DNA of 64,000 nucleotides from SAR324 cluster bacterium (GTDB lineage: Bacteria; SAR324; XYD2-FULL-50-16), in assembly GCA_028282885.1 (NCBI GenBank), contig JANQGX010000075.1:173308-237307 (forward strand), read 5' to 3'. The position numbers and the translations under genes were made by a program. How positions within the stretch are numbered: position 1 is the first letter of the stretch; the number at the start of each line of letters is the position of its first letter. This document shows, piece by piece, positions 34,331 to 43,965 of the stretch. The notes under the pieces were generated by a model. That model had not been told where the DNA came from and made no database searches. It saw nothing but the letters and a program-made list of their open reading frames with translations.

Positions 34331-36421
34331 ATGAAGGGTGTCTTCTATCCGAAGAGCGTGGCTGTTGTTGGCGTATCAGCAAATCCGGATAACCTTGGGC
34401 GAAACATCATGTTGAACCTTATCGATTTTGGCTTTGATGGCATTGTCTACCCGGTTGGTCCCAAAGGAGGGGCAATCACTACGAGAAGAATTTACAAATC
34501 GGTAGTTGATATTCCGGATCATGTCGATATGGCTGTCATTCTCGTCCCCGCCAGGTTTGTTCCCCAGGTGATGGAAGATTGCGGACAAAAGGGGGTGAAG
34601 ACAGCAATCATCGAAACCGCAGGATTCAGGGAATATAGTGAAGAAGGTCGAAAGATCGAAGATGAAGTGGTCAGGATTGCGAAGGAGCACGAAATACGAT
34701 TTATCGGTCCGAATTGCATCGGTGTGATCAACATGGAGAACGGGTTTTGTGTCCCCTTTCCCAGATTGACGCCTTTTATCCGGAAAGGGGAAGTATCGAT
34801 TATTTCCCAAAGCGGAGGAGTCGGACTGAGCATCATGAACCACATGGCTGTTGAAGGAATCGGCCTAAACAAGTTTGCTTCGGTGGGCAATATGCTCAAT
34901 ATCGATGCCGAAGACCTGCTGGAATACTATATAGAAGATGAAGGAACCAAGACCATTTTTATGTATCTGGAAAGTATTCGGGACGGAAGGCGTTTAATGG
35001 ATCTGGCCAAGGGATCGCCGAAACCGATTCTGGTGCTGAAATCCAATATCGGGCAACTGGGGCAAAGTGTAGCAGCCTCTCATACAGCCTCTCTCTCAAG
35101 TGATGATCGTGTGGTGGATACTGCCTTTCAGCAGTGTGGCATCACAAGAGTGCATGATGTCACAACATTGTCGCAATATATGAAGACGTTGCGACTTCCG
35201 TTACTCAAGAACAAAAGGTTGGCCATTATTTCCCGTTCGGGGGGGCATGCCATTGTTGCAGCGGATGCCTGTGAAACCGTGGGATTCGAGCTGGCAGAAT
35301 TTCCCGAATCCTTCATCCGCGACATCGAAAAACATTTCAGAGCATCGGTTATCAAACTGACCAATCCCTTGGATCTCGGAGACCTTTTCGACCTGGATGT
35401 TTATTTCAGAATAGTAGAAGAAACCCTGGCGCAGGAGAATGTCGACGGAGTAGTATTTCTTCATACTTCCGTGGCCCGAACCGAGCATGATCCAACCAAG
35501 AATCTTGTTGGCAAACTGGAATCACTGAGTAAAAAGTTCAATAAACCGGTTGCCGTCTATGTTTCGGCCAATTCCTCAGAAGTTGCCAGCCTGAGACGGA
35601 CTTTTGATTTTCCGATATTTACCCACATTGTTGAGATGTTTCGAGCCCTGAAACTCGATTATGATCATTCCCAGGCGATCACAATTACTGCATCCAAAGA
35701 GGTTAGTCCAACCTTTGTGGTGGAGAAACAGAAAGTTCAACAATTAATCGATACAGCATCAAAAGAGAACAGGGATCTACTGCTCAACGAAGCAGTCGAT
35801 GTCCTGGAGTACTATGGAATTCCCACCAGTAGAGGATCAAAGGCGGTTTCTGCGGAACAATCTCGGGACGCCGCAGATGAGGTTGGTTATCCGGTCGCCA
35901 TGAAAGTTATATCAGGTCAAATATCCCATAAATCTGATGTTGGAGGCGTTCAACTGAACCTACACAGCGGAGAAGCTGTCAGGGAGGCGTTTAATGACAT
36001 GAAATCCGGAATTGAAGAAGCCTTTCCCCAGGCGAGGTTTGATGGAGTGATGATTCAGCCGATGGCAGTCGGAGGAAGGGAGTTAATACTGGGTGGCAGG
36101 CAGGATGAGCAGTTCGGGCCGGTGATTCTGGTCGGGCTGGGTGGTATTTTCGTAGAGATTTTTGAACAGGCCACTATGCGGATTGCTCCGGTTTCAAAAA
36201 GCGAAGCTTATCTTATGATTGAAGAGTTGAATGGGTCACAGATTTTGATGGGGGCCAGAGGGAGCAAACGTTTTGATATAGAAGCCGTCGTGGATGCCAT
36301 TCTGCACCTGAGTCAGTTGCTGACCGACTTTCCTCAAATCCAGGAATTGGATATTAACCCCCTGCGGATATTTCATGAAGAAGAGGGTTGTCTTGCCCTC
36401 GATGCCAGAATAATTCTTTAG
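34331..36421 (+). CDS. ADP-forming acyl-CoA synthetase (fused alpha/beta)
   Basis: A 696-residue single-chain acyl-CoA synthetase (NDP-forming), which makes ATP from acyl-CoA, ADP and phosphate or works in reverse. The CoA-binding Rossmann domain is at about 1-130 (F-Y-P-K-S-V-A-V-V-G-V-S). Succinyl-CoA-ligase-like domains follow, with the likely phospho-His in A-A-S-H-T-A-S-L (near 252). The ATP-grasp beta part is at about 480-696, with Y-P-V-A-M-K-V and the metal-binding D-I-N-P-L-R. The substrate is unclear; acetyl-CoA and branched or aromatic acyl-CoA are all possible. In an anaerobe it would conserve energy from amino-acid-derived acyl-CoA. GGAGAAAAAT precedes the start. Confidence 0.93.
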   Translation: MKGVFYPKSVAVVGVSANPDNLGRNIMLNLIDFGFDGIVYPVGPKGGAITTRRIYKSVVDIPDHVDMAVILVPARFVPQVMEDCGQKGVKTAIIETAGFREYSEEGRKIEDEVVRIAKEHEIRFIGPNCIGVINMENGFCVPFPRLTPFIRKGEVSIISQSGGVGLSIMNHMAVEGIGLNKFASVGNMLNIDAEDLLEYYIEDEGTKTIFMYLESIRDGRRLMDLAKGSPKPILVLKSNIGQLGQSVAASHTASLSSDDRVVDTAFQQCGITRVHDVTTLSQYMKTLRLPLLKNKRLAIISRSGGHAIVAADACETVGFELAEFPESFIRDIEKHFRASVIKLTNPLDLGDLFDLDVYFRIVEETLAQENVDGVVFLHTSVARTEHDPTKNLVGKLESLSKKFNKPVAVYVSANSSEVASLRRTFDFPIFTHIVEMFRALKLDYDHSQAITITASKEVSPTFVVEKQKVQQLIDTASKENRDLLLNEAVDVLEYYGIPTSRGSKAVSAEQSRDAADEVGYPVAMKVISGQISHKSDVGGVQLNLHSGEAVREAFNDMKSGIEEAFPQARFDGVMIQPMAVGGRELILGGRQDEQFGPVILVGLGGIFVEIFEQATMRIAPVSKSEAYLMIEELNGSQILMGARGSKRFDIEAVVDAILHLSQLLTDFPQIQELDINPLRIFHEEEGCLALDARIIL

Positions 36422-36456
36422 GAAGAAATCCTGCATTAATTCATCTCATTGTAGCA

Positions 36457-36840
36457 CTAGATTCCAATGGCTTTGTTGATTTTCTCAGCAAGTATGGCAG
36501 TTTTTACCGGCTTGATGATATAACCGCTCACCTTGGCCTTAATTGCTTCGATAATTTTGTCTTGTTCTGCTTCCGAGGTGACCATGAGTACCGGTAGCTC
36601 TTTCCAGCGTTGACTTGATCGAATGGCCTTTAAAAGATCGATTCCCGGAGTATTGGGCATGTTCCAATCCAGAATCACAAAATCGATTTTGTTTTTCGCC
36701 ATAACATCCAGCGCCATGCTTACATTTTCTGCTTCATGAAAAGTGCTGTATTCCAACTGTCTCAAACATCCCTTTATCAAGTTTCGCATTGTCGGCTGAT
36801 CATCGACAATCAGGAAACTCATGTTTTTACCAATAGCCAT
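36457..36840 (-). CDS. CheY-like single-domain response regulator
   Basis: A 127-residue receiver domain with no output domain. The acidic pocket is V-D-D-Q (near 13), the phospho-acceptor Asp is in F-V-I-L-D-W-N-M-P (near 58), the Thr is in M-V-T-S and the Lys in I-I-K-P-V. The D-W-N-M-P and E-x-G-x-x-A-pattern (here E-N-V-S-M-A-L) resemble the chemotaxis CheY family. No chemotaxis genes are in the window, so it could serve motility, be part of a phosphorelay or be orphan. It is convergent with the acyl-CoA synthetase gene. A second in-frame ATG six codons later is possible. Confidence 0.9.
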   Translation of the reverse strand: MAIGKNMSFLIVDDQPTMRNLIKGCLRQLEYSTFHEAENVSMALDVMAKNKIDFVILDWNMPNTPGIDLLKAIRSSQRWKELPVLMVTSEAEQDKIIEAIKAKVSGYIIKPVKTAILAEKINKAIGI

Positions 36841-37168
36841 TTTAGATTTTGGTTTGTTCTCCTGCTTTGGTTCAATAGTCGTTGTGTCGGGATTCGATCT
36901 GCAATTGCCCCTCTTGAAATACCACTAGGCGCGAATAAGTGCTATTGAAGCATTGAATGCTACATTTATTCAAGTCATTAATTGCGAAACATGATCATTT
37001 TTTCCAAGAGACTTACAAAAATCGGATGAGATTGGAGATACACCGGACATGTTAAGTCGGGATTTGCTTGTTTGAACACATCCGTTAGCTTCTATCAACA
37101 TACAAAGGTTGACGGATTACACTTCGAGACCGTATCTGGCGCCATCAGCAAAACGGCTCATTGATTCT
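36841..37168. other. Intergenic region
   Basis: About 330 AT-rich bases between two minus-strand genes. No coding frame, stem-loop with T-run or repeat stands out. Confidence 0.5.
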
Positions 37169-38089
37169 TCAGAAAGTTATATTCAACCAGAATGAAATGG
37201 TGATAATGGAAAGTGCTGTGGTCGTCGACACAATATTAACCGCCAATTGCCTGTCTCCTTTTAGTTCGGCCGCCAAAATATAAACCACAGTGGCAACGGG
37301 ACAGGACAAAAGTATCAGACCTGTCAGATAGATATCCGGGGTCAGGTTAAAAGCTTGGTAGAGAACAAAGCCGATCGTAGGGAGAACAAGTAACTTGGCA
37401 AAACTGACCAGGCCCATCTGCACCAGCAGACGGGTTTCCAATTTGAAGGAGAGAGAAGCTCCGATCACAAGCAGGGCCAATGGCAGGGCCAAATTTCCAA
37501 GGATTCCGAGAGTACGGTCAATAATAATCGGTAGTCCCAGTCCGCTTAAGGAGTACAAGATGCTGGCAACAGAAACAATAATGATCGGATTGCCGATGAT
37601 TTTAACCAGGATCTCGCCAGTACCTTGTCGGGACTCTCCCCTGTCTGCATAGGTTTGCAGCACAATTACAGCCAGACTGTTGTGCAGAAGCGCCATGAAA
37701 CTTGTCAAAATGGCTGCGGTTGCCATGGAACCTTGTCCCAGGTAATAGAATACCACTGCCAATCCGATATAACCGACATTGCCATGCATAGTGCTTTCGA
37801 TCAGCGTTCCTCTTTGCTTTATATCAACCTTTAATAGCGAGCAGATTATCCAAGAAACAAAATAGACGATCACCAGGGGCAGTAAAGTACCGATCAATAA
37901 GCCTGCGTTGAATTCACCGACAAAGTCACTTTTTGCTACGGCCCTGAATATCAGAGCTGGAATTGCCAAAAAATAAGTCAGCCGGTTAGCGGGTGCGAGG
38001 AAACTTTCGGTAATGATCTGTTTTTTTCTGGCCAGCAATCCGAAAAAGATTATCGCGAAAATAGGTATGATTGTTTTTAAGATTTCCAT
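37169..38089 (-). CDS. AEC family permease
   Basis: A 306-residue inner-membrane protein with about ten hydrophobic segments, belonging to the auxin efflux carrier (AEC) family. Typical features are the first segment I-F-A-I-I-F-F-G-L-L-A, the N-V-G-Y-I-G-L-A-V block (near 103-111), the N-P-I-I-I-V-S motif and the final region P-V-A-T-V-V-Y-I-L-A. Bacterial members export malonate, malate or amino acids; the substrate here is not known. It is divergent from the threonine dehydrogenase gene across 438 bases, which may imply shared regulation. Confidence 0.9.
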   Translation of the reverse strand: MEILKTIIPIFAIIFFGLLARKKQIITESFLAPANRLTYFLAIPALIFRAVAKSDFVGEFNAGLLIGTLLPLVIVYFVSWIICSLLKVDIKQRGTLIESTMHGNVGYIGLAVVFYYLGQGSMATAAILTSFMALLHNSLAVIVLQTYADRGESRQGTGEILVKIIGNPIIIVSVASILYSLSGLGLPIIIDRTLGILGNLALPLALLVIGASLSFKLETRLLVQMGLVSFAKLLVLPTIGFVLYQAFNLTPDIYLTGLILLSCPVATVVYILAAELKGDRQLAVNIVSTTTALSIITISFWLNITF

Positions 38090-38527
38090 TGGAGAGGCGG
38101 ATCAGGAGCTGATTAGGTGAAGAGATAGAGGCATTTGGAAGGATATCTCCCGGATAAAGTTTATGGTTTATCGTGTAACAAAGCCAGACAAATCCTCGTT
38201 AAACGCAGGATTCCCGGTTGTATGATGCATGAATTAGTTATACAGGATATCCCGATTGAATGTAAACAGGGGGATTGTGTTCGGAAATAAGGCAAAGGGC
38301 TTTCCGGCATCTTGCAACTCATCTTCTGCCTCGATGAATTGCTAAAGTAGAGTGTTTCTGACCGGGATCATAATCGCTCTACAACTGTTGACGTATCTTT
38401 AGAACATAAGTTAGACTGAATCAAAATGAAACAGCTACTAAATATTTGATTTGTAAAAATTTAACATATATTCATATATATCTTTCAACTCCCTTTTTTA
38501 TCGGCCGGATCACATATAGGAGTAACA
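38090..38527. other. Divergent promoter region upstream of tdh
   Basis: About 440 bases between the AEC permease and tdh. A dyad at 38191-38212 is the only clear structure; the last 120 bases before tdh are AT-rich. No coding frame seen. Confidence 0.5.
38191..38212. promoter_or_regulatory. Dyad element, possible operator
   Basis: AATCCT and AGGATT are inverted across ten bases that themselves contain the interrupted dyad CGTT-A-AACG. The site lies between divergent genes, a typical place for an operator. There is no second copy in the window. Confidence 0.25.
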
Positions 38528-39565
38528 ATGGCAACAATGAAGGCGTTGGTTAAGAAACATGCAAAGCCCGGTTTGTGGATGGATGAAGTTCCCGTACCCG
38601 AGATCGGGATAAATGATGTGCTGATTAAAATCCACAAAACAGCGATTTGTGGCACTGACGTGCATATTTTTAACTGGGATGAATGGGCTCAAAAAACAAT
38701 CCCCGTTCCCATGACGATTGGGCATGAGTTTGTGGGGGTAATCGAAAAAACCGGTTCAAATGTTCGTGACTTTAAGAAAGGGGATCTGGTAAGCGGAGAA
38801 GGTCATGTCGTCTGCGGACATTGTCGCAATTGTCTGGCAGGCCGCCGTCATCTTTGCATGAATACCAGCGGAATTGGGGTAAATAGAGATGGAGCTTATG
38901 CCGAGTATTTAAGTATTCCGGTTACCAATGTCTGGTATTGTGATCCAAAAATCCCCAAAGAGGTATTGTCCTGTTTTGATCCTTTCGGCAATGCAGCTCA
39001 TTCTGCACTTTCATTTGATCTGCTTGGAGAGGATGTATTGATCACCGGTGCCGGTCCCATCGGCATCATGGCTGTGGCCATAGCCAAACACGCAGGCGCT
39101 CGCTATGTAGTGATTACAGATGTCAATCCGTATCGTTTGAAATTGGCAAAAAAAATTGGTGCGACAAGAGCTGTGGATGTTACCAAGCAAAAGCTGGAGG
39201 ATGTTATCAAGGACCTGGGAATGAAGGAAGGATTCGATATCGGTTTGGAGATGTCCGGCAATCAATCGGCATTCGACAGCATGATCCGGTTAATGTGCCA
39301 TGGAGGGAAGATTGCCCTGTTGGGAATTTTGCCTTCGAATGCTCTAATCGACTGGAATCTGGTGGTCTTTAACGGTCTGCACATCAAAGGAATTTATGGC
39401 AGGGAGATGTATGAAACCTGGTACAAAGTCACCAGCATGGTGCAGACCGGATTGGATATCTCACCCGTCATTACCCATAGATTCGACATCGGTGATTTTG
39501 AGGAAGCATTCGACGTGATGAGATCCGGCAACTCGGGCAAAGTAATTATGAATTGGGCGGATTGA
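38528..39565 (+). CDS. tdh: L-threonine 3-dehydrogenase
   Basis: A 345-residue zinc-dependent medium-chain dehydrogenase that oxidises threonine to 2-amino-3-ketobutyrate with NAD. The catalytic zinc ligands are Cys in A-I-C-G-T-D (near 41) and His/Glu in G-H-E-F-V-G. The structural zinc site is C-G-H-C-R-N-C-L-A-G-R-R-H-L-C, and the NAD-binding loop is G-A-G-P-I-G-I-M. The Tdh-specific pattern H-I-F-N-W-D-E-W-A and G-R-E-M-Y-E-T-W are both present. AGGAG 6 bases upstream supports the start. The next gene encodes the lyase for the next step. Confidence 0.97.
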   Translation: MATMKALVKKHAKPGLWMDEVPVPEIGINDVLIKIHKTAICGTDVHIFNWDEWAQKTIPVPMTIGHEFVGVIEKTGSNVRDFKKGDLVSGEGHVVCGHCRNCLAGRRHLCMNTSGIGVNRDGAYAEYLSIPVTNVWYCDPKIPKEVLSCFDPFGNAAHSALSFDLLGEDVLITGAGPIGIMAVAIAKHAGARYVVITDVNPYRLKLAKKIGATRAVDVTKQKLEDVIKDLGMKEGFDIGLEMSGNQSAFDSMIRLMCHGGKIALLGILPSNALIDWNLVVFNGLHIKGIYGREMYETWYKVTSMVQTGLDISPVITHRFDIGDFEEAFDVMRSGNSGKVIMNWAD

Positions 39566-39743
39566 CCATGGACGGCAGTATACGAAATGTAAATATATGG
39601 ATAAAATCTCACTATCGAAGAAGACTGAAGAGAAAACCTGAATTAATCCGAATTGCGAAGCTTCAGTTCCCTTTTCCAGGAAAAAAGGATATGCGGAAAG
39701 GGGAGCAATCATCGGATTATTGACAAATAACATGGGAGGTATC

Positions 39744-40928
39744 ATGAGTTACACCATCAAGTCACATTTGACGAGTAGCTTGAAAGAGATCGATGAGGGT
39801 GGTCTGTACAAGAATGAGAGAATCATAACCGGACCGCAGCAGGCAAACATCGATATCGCTAGTGGCCAGAATGTGCTTAATATGTGTGCCAATAACTACC
39901 TGGGGCTATCCAATCATCCCGATATTGTGCAGGCGGCTAGGGAAGGCCTCGACAGGTGGGGATTTGGACTGTCTTCTGTGCGATTTATTTGTGGCACCCA
40001 GTCGATTCACAAGGAGCTTGAGGACAAAATTTCCGAGTTTCTGGGTATGGAAGATACCATCCTCTATGGATCTTGTTTCGATGCCAATGGCGGATTATTC
40101 GAAGCTTTGCTTACCGCAGAAGATGCCATTATCAGTGACGAGCTGAATCACGCCAGTATTATAGACGGTATACGTCTCTGCAAGGCAAAACGATTTCGTT
40201 ACAAGAACTGTAATATGGAAGATCTCGAAACACAATTGCAAGCTTCTGCAGACTGCAGATTCCGCATGATTGCAACAGACGGGGTGTTCTCCATGGACGG
40301 TATGAACGCGGATTTAGCTGCCGTCTGTGATCTGGCGGAGAAATATGAAGCCATGGTAATGGTTGATGATTCCCATTCAACCGGTGTTTTGGGAAAAAGC
40401 GGCAAGGGCACACATGAGTATTGTGAGGTAATGGACAGAATTGACATCATTACCGGCACCATGGGAAAGGCTCTTGGGGGTGCAACGGGAGGTTTTACCA
40501 GCGGAAAAAGGGAAATAATAGATATGTTGCGGCAACGATCAAGGCCCTATCTGTTCTCAAATAGCCTCTCACCAAGCGTAGCCAATGCTTCGATAAAAGC
40601 GATTGACATCTTGCTGGATTCCACGGAATTGGTTGATAAGCTTCATGGTAATTGCGACTACTTCAAGGAACAGATGCTGGCAAATGGGTTTTCAATTAAT
40701 CCGAATACCCATGCCATCATACCCATTATGGTGGGGGATGCGGAACTAGCCCAGAAGATGGCTACCAGATTGCTGGAGAAGGGAGTTTACGCTATCGGTT
40801 TCTCGTATCCGGTCGTTCCCAAAGGTGCTGCACGAATTCGCACCCAGATCTCCGCTGCCCATTCCCGGGATGATCTGGCTTTTGCCGTGGAAAAGTTTAC
40901 CGAGACAAAAAAGGAGTTTGGATTGTAA
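39744..40928 (+). CDS. kbl: 2-amino-3-ketobutyrate CoA ligase (glycine C-acetyltransferase)
   Basis: A 394-residue PLP enzyme of the alpha-oxoamine synthase family. It cleaves 2-amino-3-ketobutyrate with CoA into glycine and acetyl-CoA. Visible motifs are N-N-Y-L-G-L-S-N-H-P (near 49), M-V-D-D-S-H-S-T-G-V-L-G (PLP-contact Asp and His, near 209) and the PLP-binding lysine in G-T-M-G-K-A-L-G-G (Lys242). GGGAGGTATC immediately before 39744 fixes the start; an in-frame ATG at the upstream TGACAAATAACATG has no such site. The gene follows tdh after about 180 bases, and together they form the threonine-to-glycine pathway. Confidence 0.96.
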   Translation: MSYTIKSHLTSSLKEIDEGGLYKNERIITGPQQANIDIASGQNVLNMCANNYLGLSNHPDIVQAAREGLDRWGFGLSSVRFICGTQSIHKELEDKISEFLGMEDTILYGSCFDANGGLFEALLTAEDAIISDELNHASIIDGIRLCKAKRFRYKNCNMEDLETQLQASADCRFRMIATDGVFSMDGMNADLAAVCDLAEKYEAMVMVDDSHSTGVLGKSGKGTHEYCEVMDRIDIITGTMGKALGGATGGFTSGKREIIDMLRQRSRPYLFSNSLSPSVANASIKAIDILLDSTELVDKLHGNCDYFKEQMLANGFSINPNTHAIIPIMVGDAELAQKMATRLLEKGVYAIGFSYPVVPKGAARIRTQISAAHSRDDLAFAVEKFTETKKEFGL

Positions 40929-41057
40929 TCACCTCTATGATTACCATCCATTCTGAGCTTAACTTCGATGATAATGGGCTGTGCCAAGTTGTGATTGGAA
41001 GGAAACTGAATTGATCCGTTGTATTACAAATCAGATATAACAACAAGGAGACATAAG

Positions 41058-42125
41058 ATGAGATTAGCCAGCAAGAAGTTTTTTAAGGAATTATTATCCC
41101 AGGCATCCCCTTCCGGATTTGAGAAACCGGCTCAAAAAGTGTTTGAGAATTATCTCGGTAAAACTGCCGATACCATCACAGGTGATTATACCGGAAACAG
41201 GATTGCCCTACTCAAGACCAAAACCAAAAACCCTCTCAAAATCATGCTCGCCGGACATTGTGATGAAATCGGATTGATGACCACTTTTGTTGAAGAATCG
41301 GGTCAGGTCAGGGCGGCCAATATCGGGGGAGTGGATCCCGCGGTCCTGCCGGGTCAGTATGTCATTGTTCATACGGAAAAAAAAGATATCATGGGCGTTG
41401 TCGGCAGAAAAGCAATTCATCTTTTGAAGCAGGAAGAGCGCGGGCAGGTTAAAAAGGAGCAGCTCTGGATCGATTGTGGATTCTCCAGTAAAAAAGAAGC
41501 GGAAAAGCTAATCCAGGTTGGCGATCCAATCTCCTATAGTCCCAATTATATGGAACTGGCAGGTCAAAACATCGTCTCCAAGGGCTGTGATGACAAGGTT
41601 GGTGTATTTATTGTTGCTGAAACATTGAGGCTGTTGGCTGAAAAACGGACTCAATTGAAAAGTGAAATCTACGGTGTATCGACCACAATGGAAGAAATCG
41701 GACTGAGGGGAGCGAAGACTGCAGCCACAGGGATCGAACCCGATATCGGAATCGCTGTCGATGTAACCCATTGCACCGATTATCCTGAAGCGGATAAGAA
41801 GCTCTCCGGGGAAATATTCCTTGGCAAGGGCCCCGTAATTGCCAGAGGCGCCAATGTGTCATCCATTCTTTTTGATAAATTGGTAGCAACTGCGAAGAAA
41901 CAGAAGATTCCCTATCAGATTGAAGCGGAACCCAACGCAACCGGGACAGATGCCAATGCAATACAGATCACCAACAAGGGAGTAGCCACCGCCCTGATCA
42001 GCATTCCCAACCGGTATATGCATACTCCTTCGGAAGTGATTAATCTAAAGGACTTGGAAAACGCGGCAAAATTATTAAGTGAGTTCATTCTGACCATTAC
42101 GCCAAAAACCAACTTAATCCTCTAG
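41058..42125 (+). CDS. M42 family glutamyl aminopeptidase
   Basis: A 355-residue cytosolic aminopeptidase of the M42 (FrvX/PepA-like tetrahedral, TET) family. Metal ligands and catalytic residues appear in order: A-G-H-C-D-E-I-G (His, near 68), G-C-D-D-K-V-G (Asp, near 180), T-M-E-E-I-G-L-R-G-A (Glu, near 210), A-V-D-V-T-H (Asp, near 235) and R-Y-M-H-T-P-S-E (His, near 320). AAGGAG seven bases before 41058 sets the start; the longer frame from 41019 does not. It breaks down peptides, likely feeding the amino-acid pathways nearby. A stem-loop follows the stop. Confidence 0.93.
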   Translation: MRLASKKFFKELLSQASPSGFEKPAQKVFENYLGKTADTITGDYTGNRIALLKTKTKNPLKIMLAGHCDEIGLMTTFVEESGQVRAANIGGVDPAVLPGQYVIVHTEKKDIMGVVGRKAIHLLKQEERGQVKKEQLWIDCGFSSKKEAEKLIQVGDPISYSPNYMELAGQNIVSKGCDDKVGVFIVAETLRLLAEKRTQLKSEIYGVSTTMEEIGLRGAKTAATGIEPDIGIAVDVTHCTDYPEADKKLSGEIFLGKGPVIARGANVSSILFDKLVATAKKQKIPYQIEAEPNATGTDANAIQITNKGVATALISIPNRYMHTPSEVINLKDLENAAKLLSEFILTITPKTNLIL

Positions 42126-42145
42126 ACTTCAAAATTCATTACCAA

Positions 42146-42168
42146 GACAGCCATTACCGATGGCTGTT
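42146..42168 (+). terminator. Stem-loop downstream of the M42 aminopeptidase gene
   Basis: ACAGCCAT and ATGGCTGT form a perfect 8-base stem with a 5-base loop, 20 bases after the stop codon. There is no T-run, only TATAAAT, so it may act as an mRNA end or with Rho. Confidence 0.5.
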
Positions 42169-42294
42169 ATAAATGAGTACAGGCGAGTGATTGAACGCGA
42201 ACAAAACAGGAATCGTGTTGAGAAGATCCAAATGATTGGGAATGCGGATTCTTCATAACCGATGCCTATTAAACTGTTTTCGACTTAATCAACT

Positions 42295-43557
42295 ATGGAT
42301 CGACACAAAGAAAAGACAATCCGGTATATGGATAAGGGGCGTTTTGTTCGTGTGGATTACAATTATGTCGGAAGTGAGAAACGCGGACAAACAGATCGCA
42401 GGAGATCGTTGAAGGGGGATGCAGGAAAATCCGGAACAGGGCAGGAACGCAGGGTGGGTTCCAGAAGGCTGAATGACTTAATTATTACGATTCAGGTCCG
42501 GGACGAGAAAGGAGTTTATGTCAATCATAGTGTATTTAAGGAGATTGTGAGAAAAATGATCCAATCCCGATTTCCTGATTTGTGCGGAAGTGAGTCTTCG
42601 GAATCCTTAATAGAAATCAGCTTCGGCTCCAAGGAGGTATATATTGAAACAAAAATGATATACCGGGATGCTATCAAACAGTTGATTCTACAGAAAGGAT
42701 TGGTCTTTGAGGTTGTAGACAACGGAGTCTATATTGGATCCGAAACAGCATCTGAAATCGATCAATCACCAGGTGTCCGAACCGAAAAATCGGAATTGGT
42801 TGCGGGTAAAGAGTCTGGAATTTCCGCTGTTCTGGGATTTGTGCAGGATAAACTTGCAGACGAGATCAATAATATCATATTCAAGGTGTTCCTGAAGTGT
42901 CTCAACGAGGTTCATCCGGTATCCGGTGATTATGAGAGAGACGCACTTAAACAGAATGTCAGCCTGGAACAGCGAATTATTTTTATTGCCGGTAAACACT
43001 ATCCCAAAACTGAAAAGTATACCTTTGAAACCATTATGGATCAGGTTTTTGCCGAATGTATCAAAGCCTATAACGGAATGATACAGTTGGAAGCCGAAAT
43101 CCATGGAATGGAAGAGCGCTTTCGGTTGCACTCCGACAGTGGATTGAAAACGGCCATCGATAACAAAAAGGCTGATCTTGAACAACAGAAGAACTCTTCA
43201 TTGGAGGAAACCATCCGCACTTTATATCTGTACCTGGATTACTTTAAGGATCTTATCAAGGTGGGTCTGATCAAGGGACGGATTGAGGCTGTATTCAAAA
43301 AAGTAAATGACAAACAGATCAAAGTCTTGGATTTAAGCGAAATCAAGCAGCAGTTGACTGAAGTGATTGCTGTTGAAAAACGAATCAAAAAGCTCAAACC
43401 GGAAGGTTATCCCAAACTTCTGGGATACATTGAGTGGTTGAAAAACGAAATCAATAACGAAGTTTACTTCGTCCGGTTTTTATGGATCAATAACCTTAGA
43501 GGCAAAGCTTATATTGACAGTGCCATCGAACGCACCCTGAAAGCAGTTACTTTTTAA
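42295..43557 (+). CDS. Unrecognised 420-residue cytosolic protein
   Basis: I do not recognise a family. Residues 1-60 are basic with many Arg (for example D-R-R-R-S and E-R-R-V-G-S-R-R). Residues 60-145 could be a small alpha/beta domain. Residues about 160-300 hold helical segments (L-A-D-E-I-N-N-I-I-F-K-V-F-L-K-C), and 280-400 are strongly helical and coiled-coil-like. There is no signal or membrane segment. The Arg-rich start recalls the region before PilZ domains but no PilZ is seen. It follows the M42 gene by 169 bases and has no other partner. Codon use looks like its neighbours, so it is probably a real native gene. Confidence 0.7.
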   Translation: MDRHKEKTIRYMDKGRFVRVDYNYVGSEKRGQTDRRRSLKGDAGKSGTGQERRVGSRRLNDLIITIQVRDEKGVYVNHSVFKEIVRKMIQSRFPDLCGSESSESLIEISFGSKEVYIETKMIYRDAIKQLILQKGLVFEVVDNGVYIGSETASEIDQSPGVRTEKSELVAGKESGISAVLGFVQDKLADEINNIIFKVFLKCLNEVHPVSGDYERDALKQNVSLEQRIIFIAGKHYPKTEKYTFETIMDQVFAECIKAYNGMIQLEAEIHGMEERFRLHSDSGLKTAIDNKKADLEQQKNSSLEETIRTLYLYLDYFKDLIKVGLIKGRIEAVFKKVNDKQIKVLDLSEIKQQLTEVIAVEKRIKKLKPEGYPKLLGYIEWLKNEINNEVYFVRFLWINNLRGKAYIDSAIERTLKAVTF

Positions 43558-43965
43558 TACCCCTCCGTCTCTTCTCTTCGATTTTCATCCATACTTTCAT
43601 CATTACGAAGCTTGCACCCGTTTTTCCTCTAAAGTTTTTGTGTGACTCGCCGAAAAAGAAGGGAATATCTTACACGTCATCTCAATAAACATATTAAGGC
43701 AAACTGGGATGGATTCGAATAGCAGAAGGATACAATCGGCAGTGCTGACAGAAGCACAGGCTGTTGAAGATATTGTTACCCTTTCATGGGTTGTCAGAAA
43801 AAGAAGGCACATCGGCAGAATTGTTTACGGATGCGGAAAAGCCTGGATGAGCATCAGACGAAGAATCGGCAGGGAAAGACAGGATACCGGATTGAAACCA
43901 ACCCAGGTTTCCATGTTCGGCTGGATAAAGCAAAATCCTTATGGTGTTTAAAACCAGAAACGTTA
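43558..43965. other. Intergenic region with overlapping weak short frames
   Basis: About 410 bases. It contains an 80-codon plus frame at 43709-43951 and a 69-codon minus frame at 43603-43812; neither has a good ribosome site or a recognised domain, so I do not call a gene. Confidence 0.45.

Noticed and set aside
43709..43951. 80-residue basic frame
   Set aside because: No good ribosome site, no recognised domain and a competing minus-strand frame; left as intergenic.
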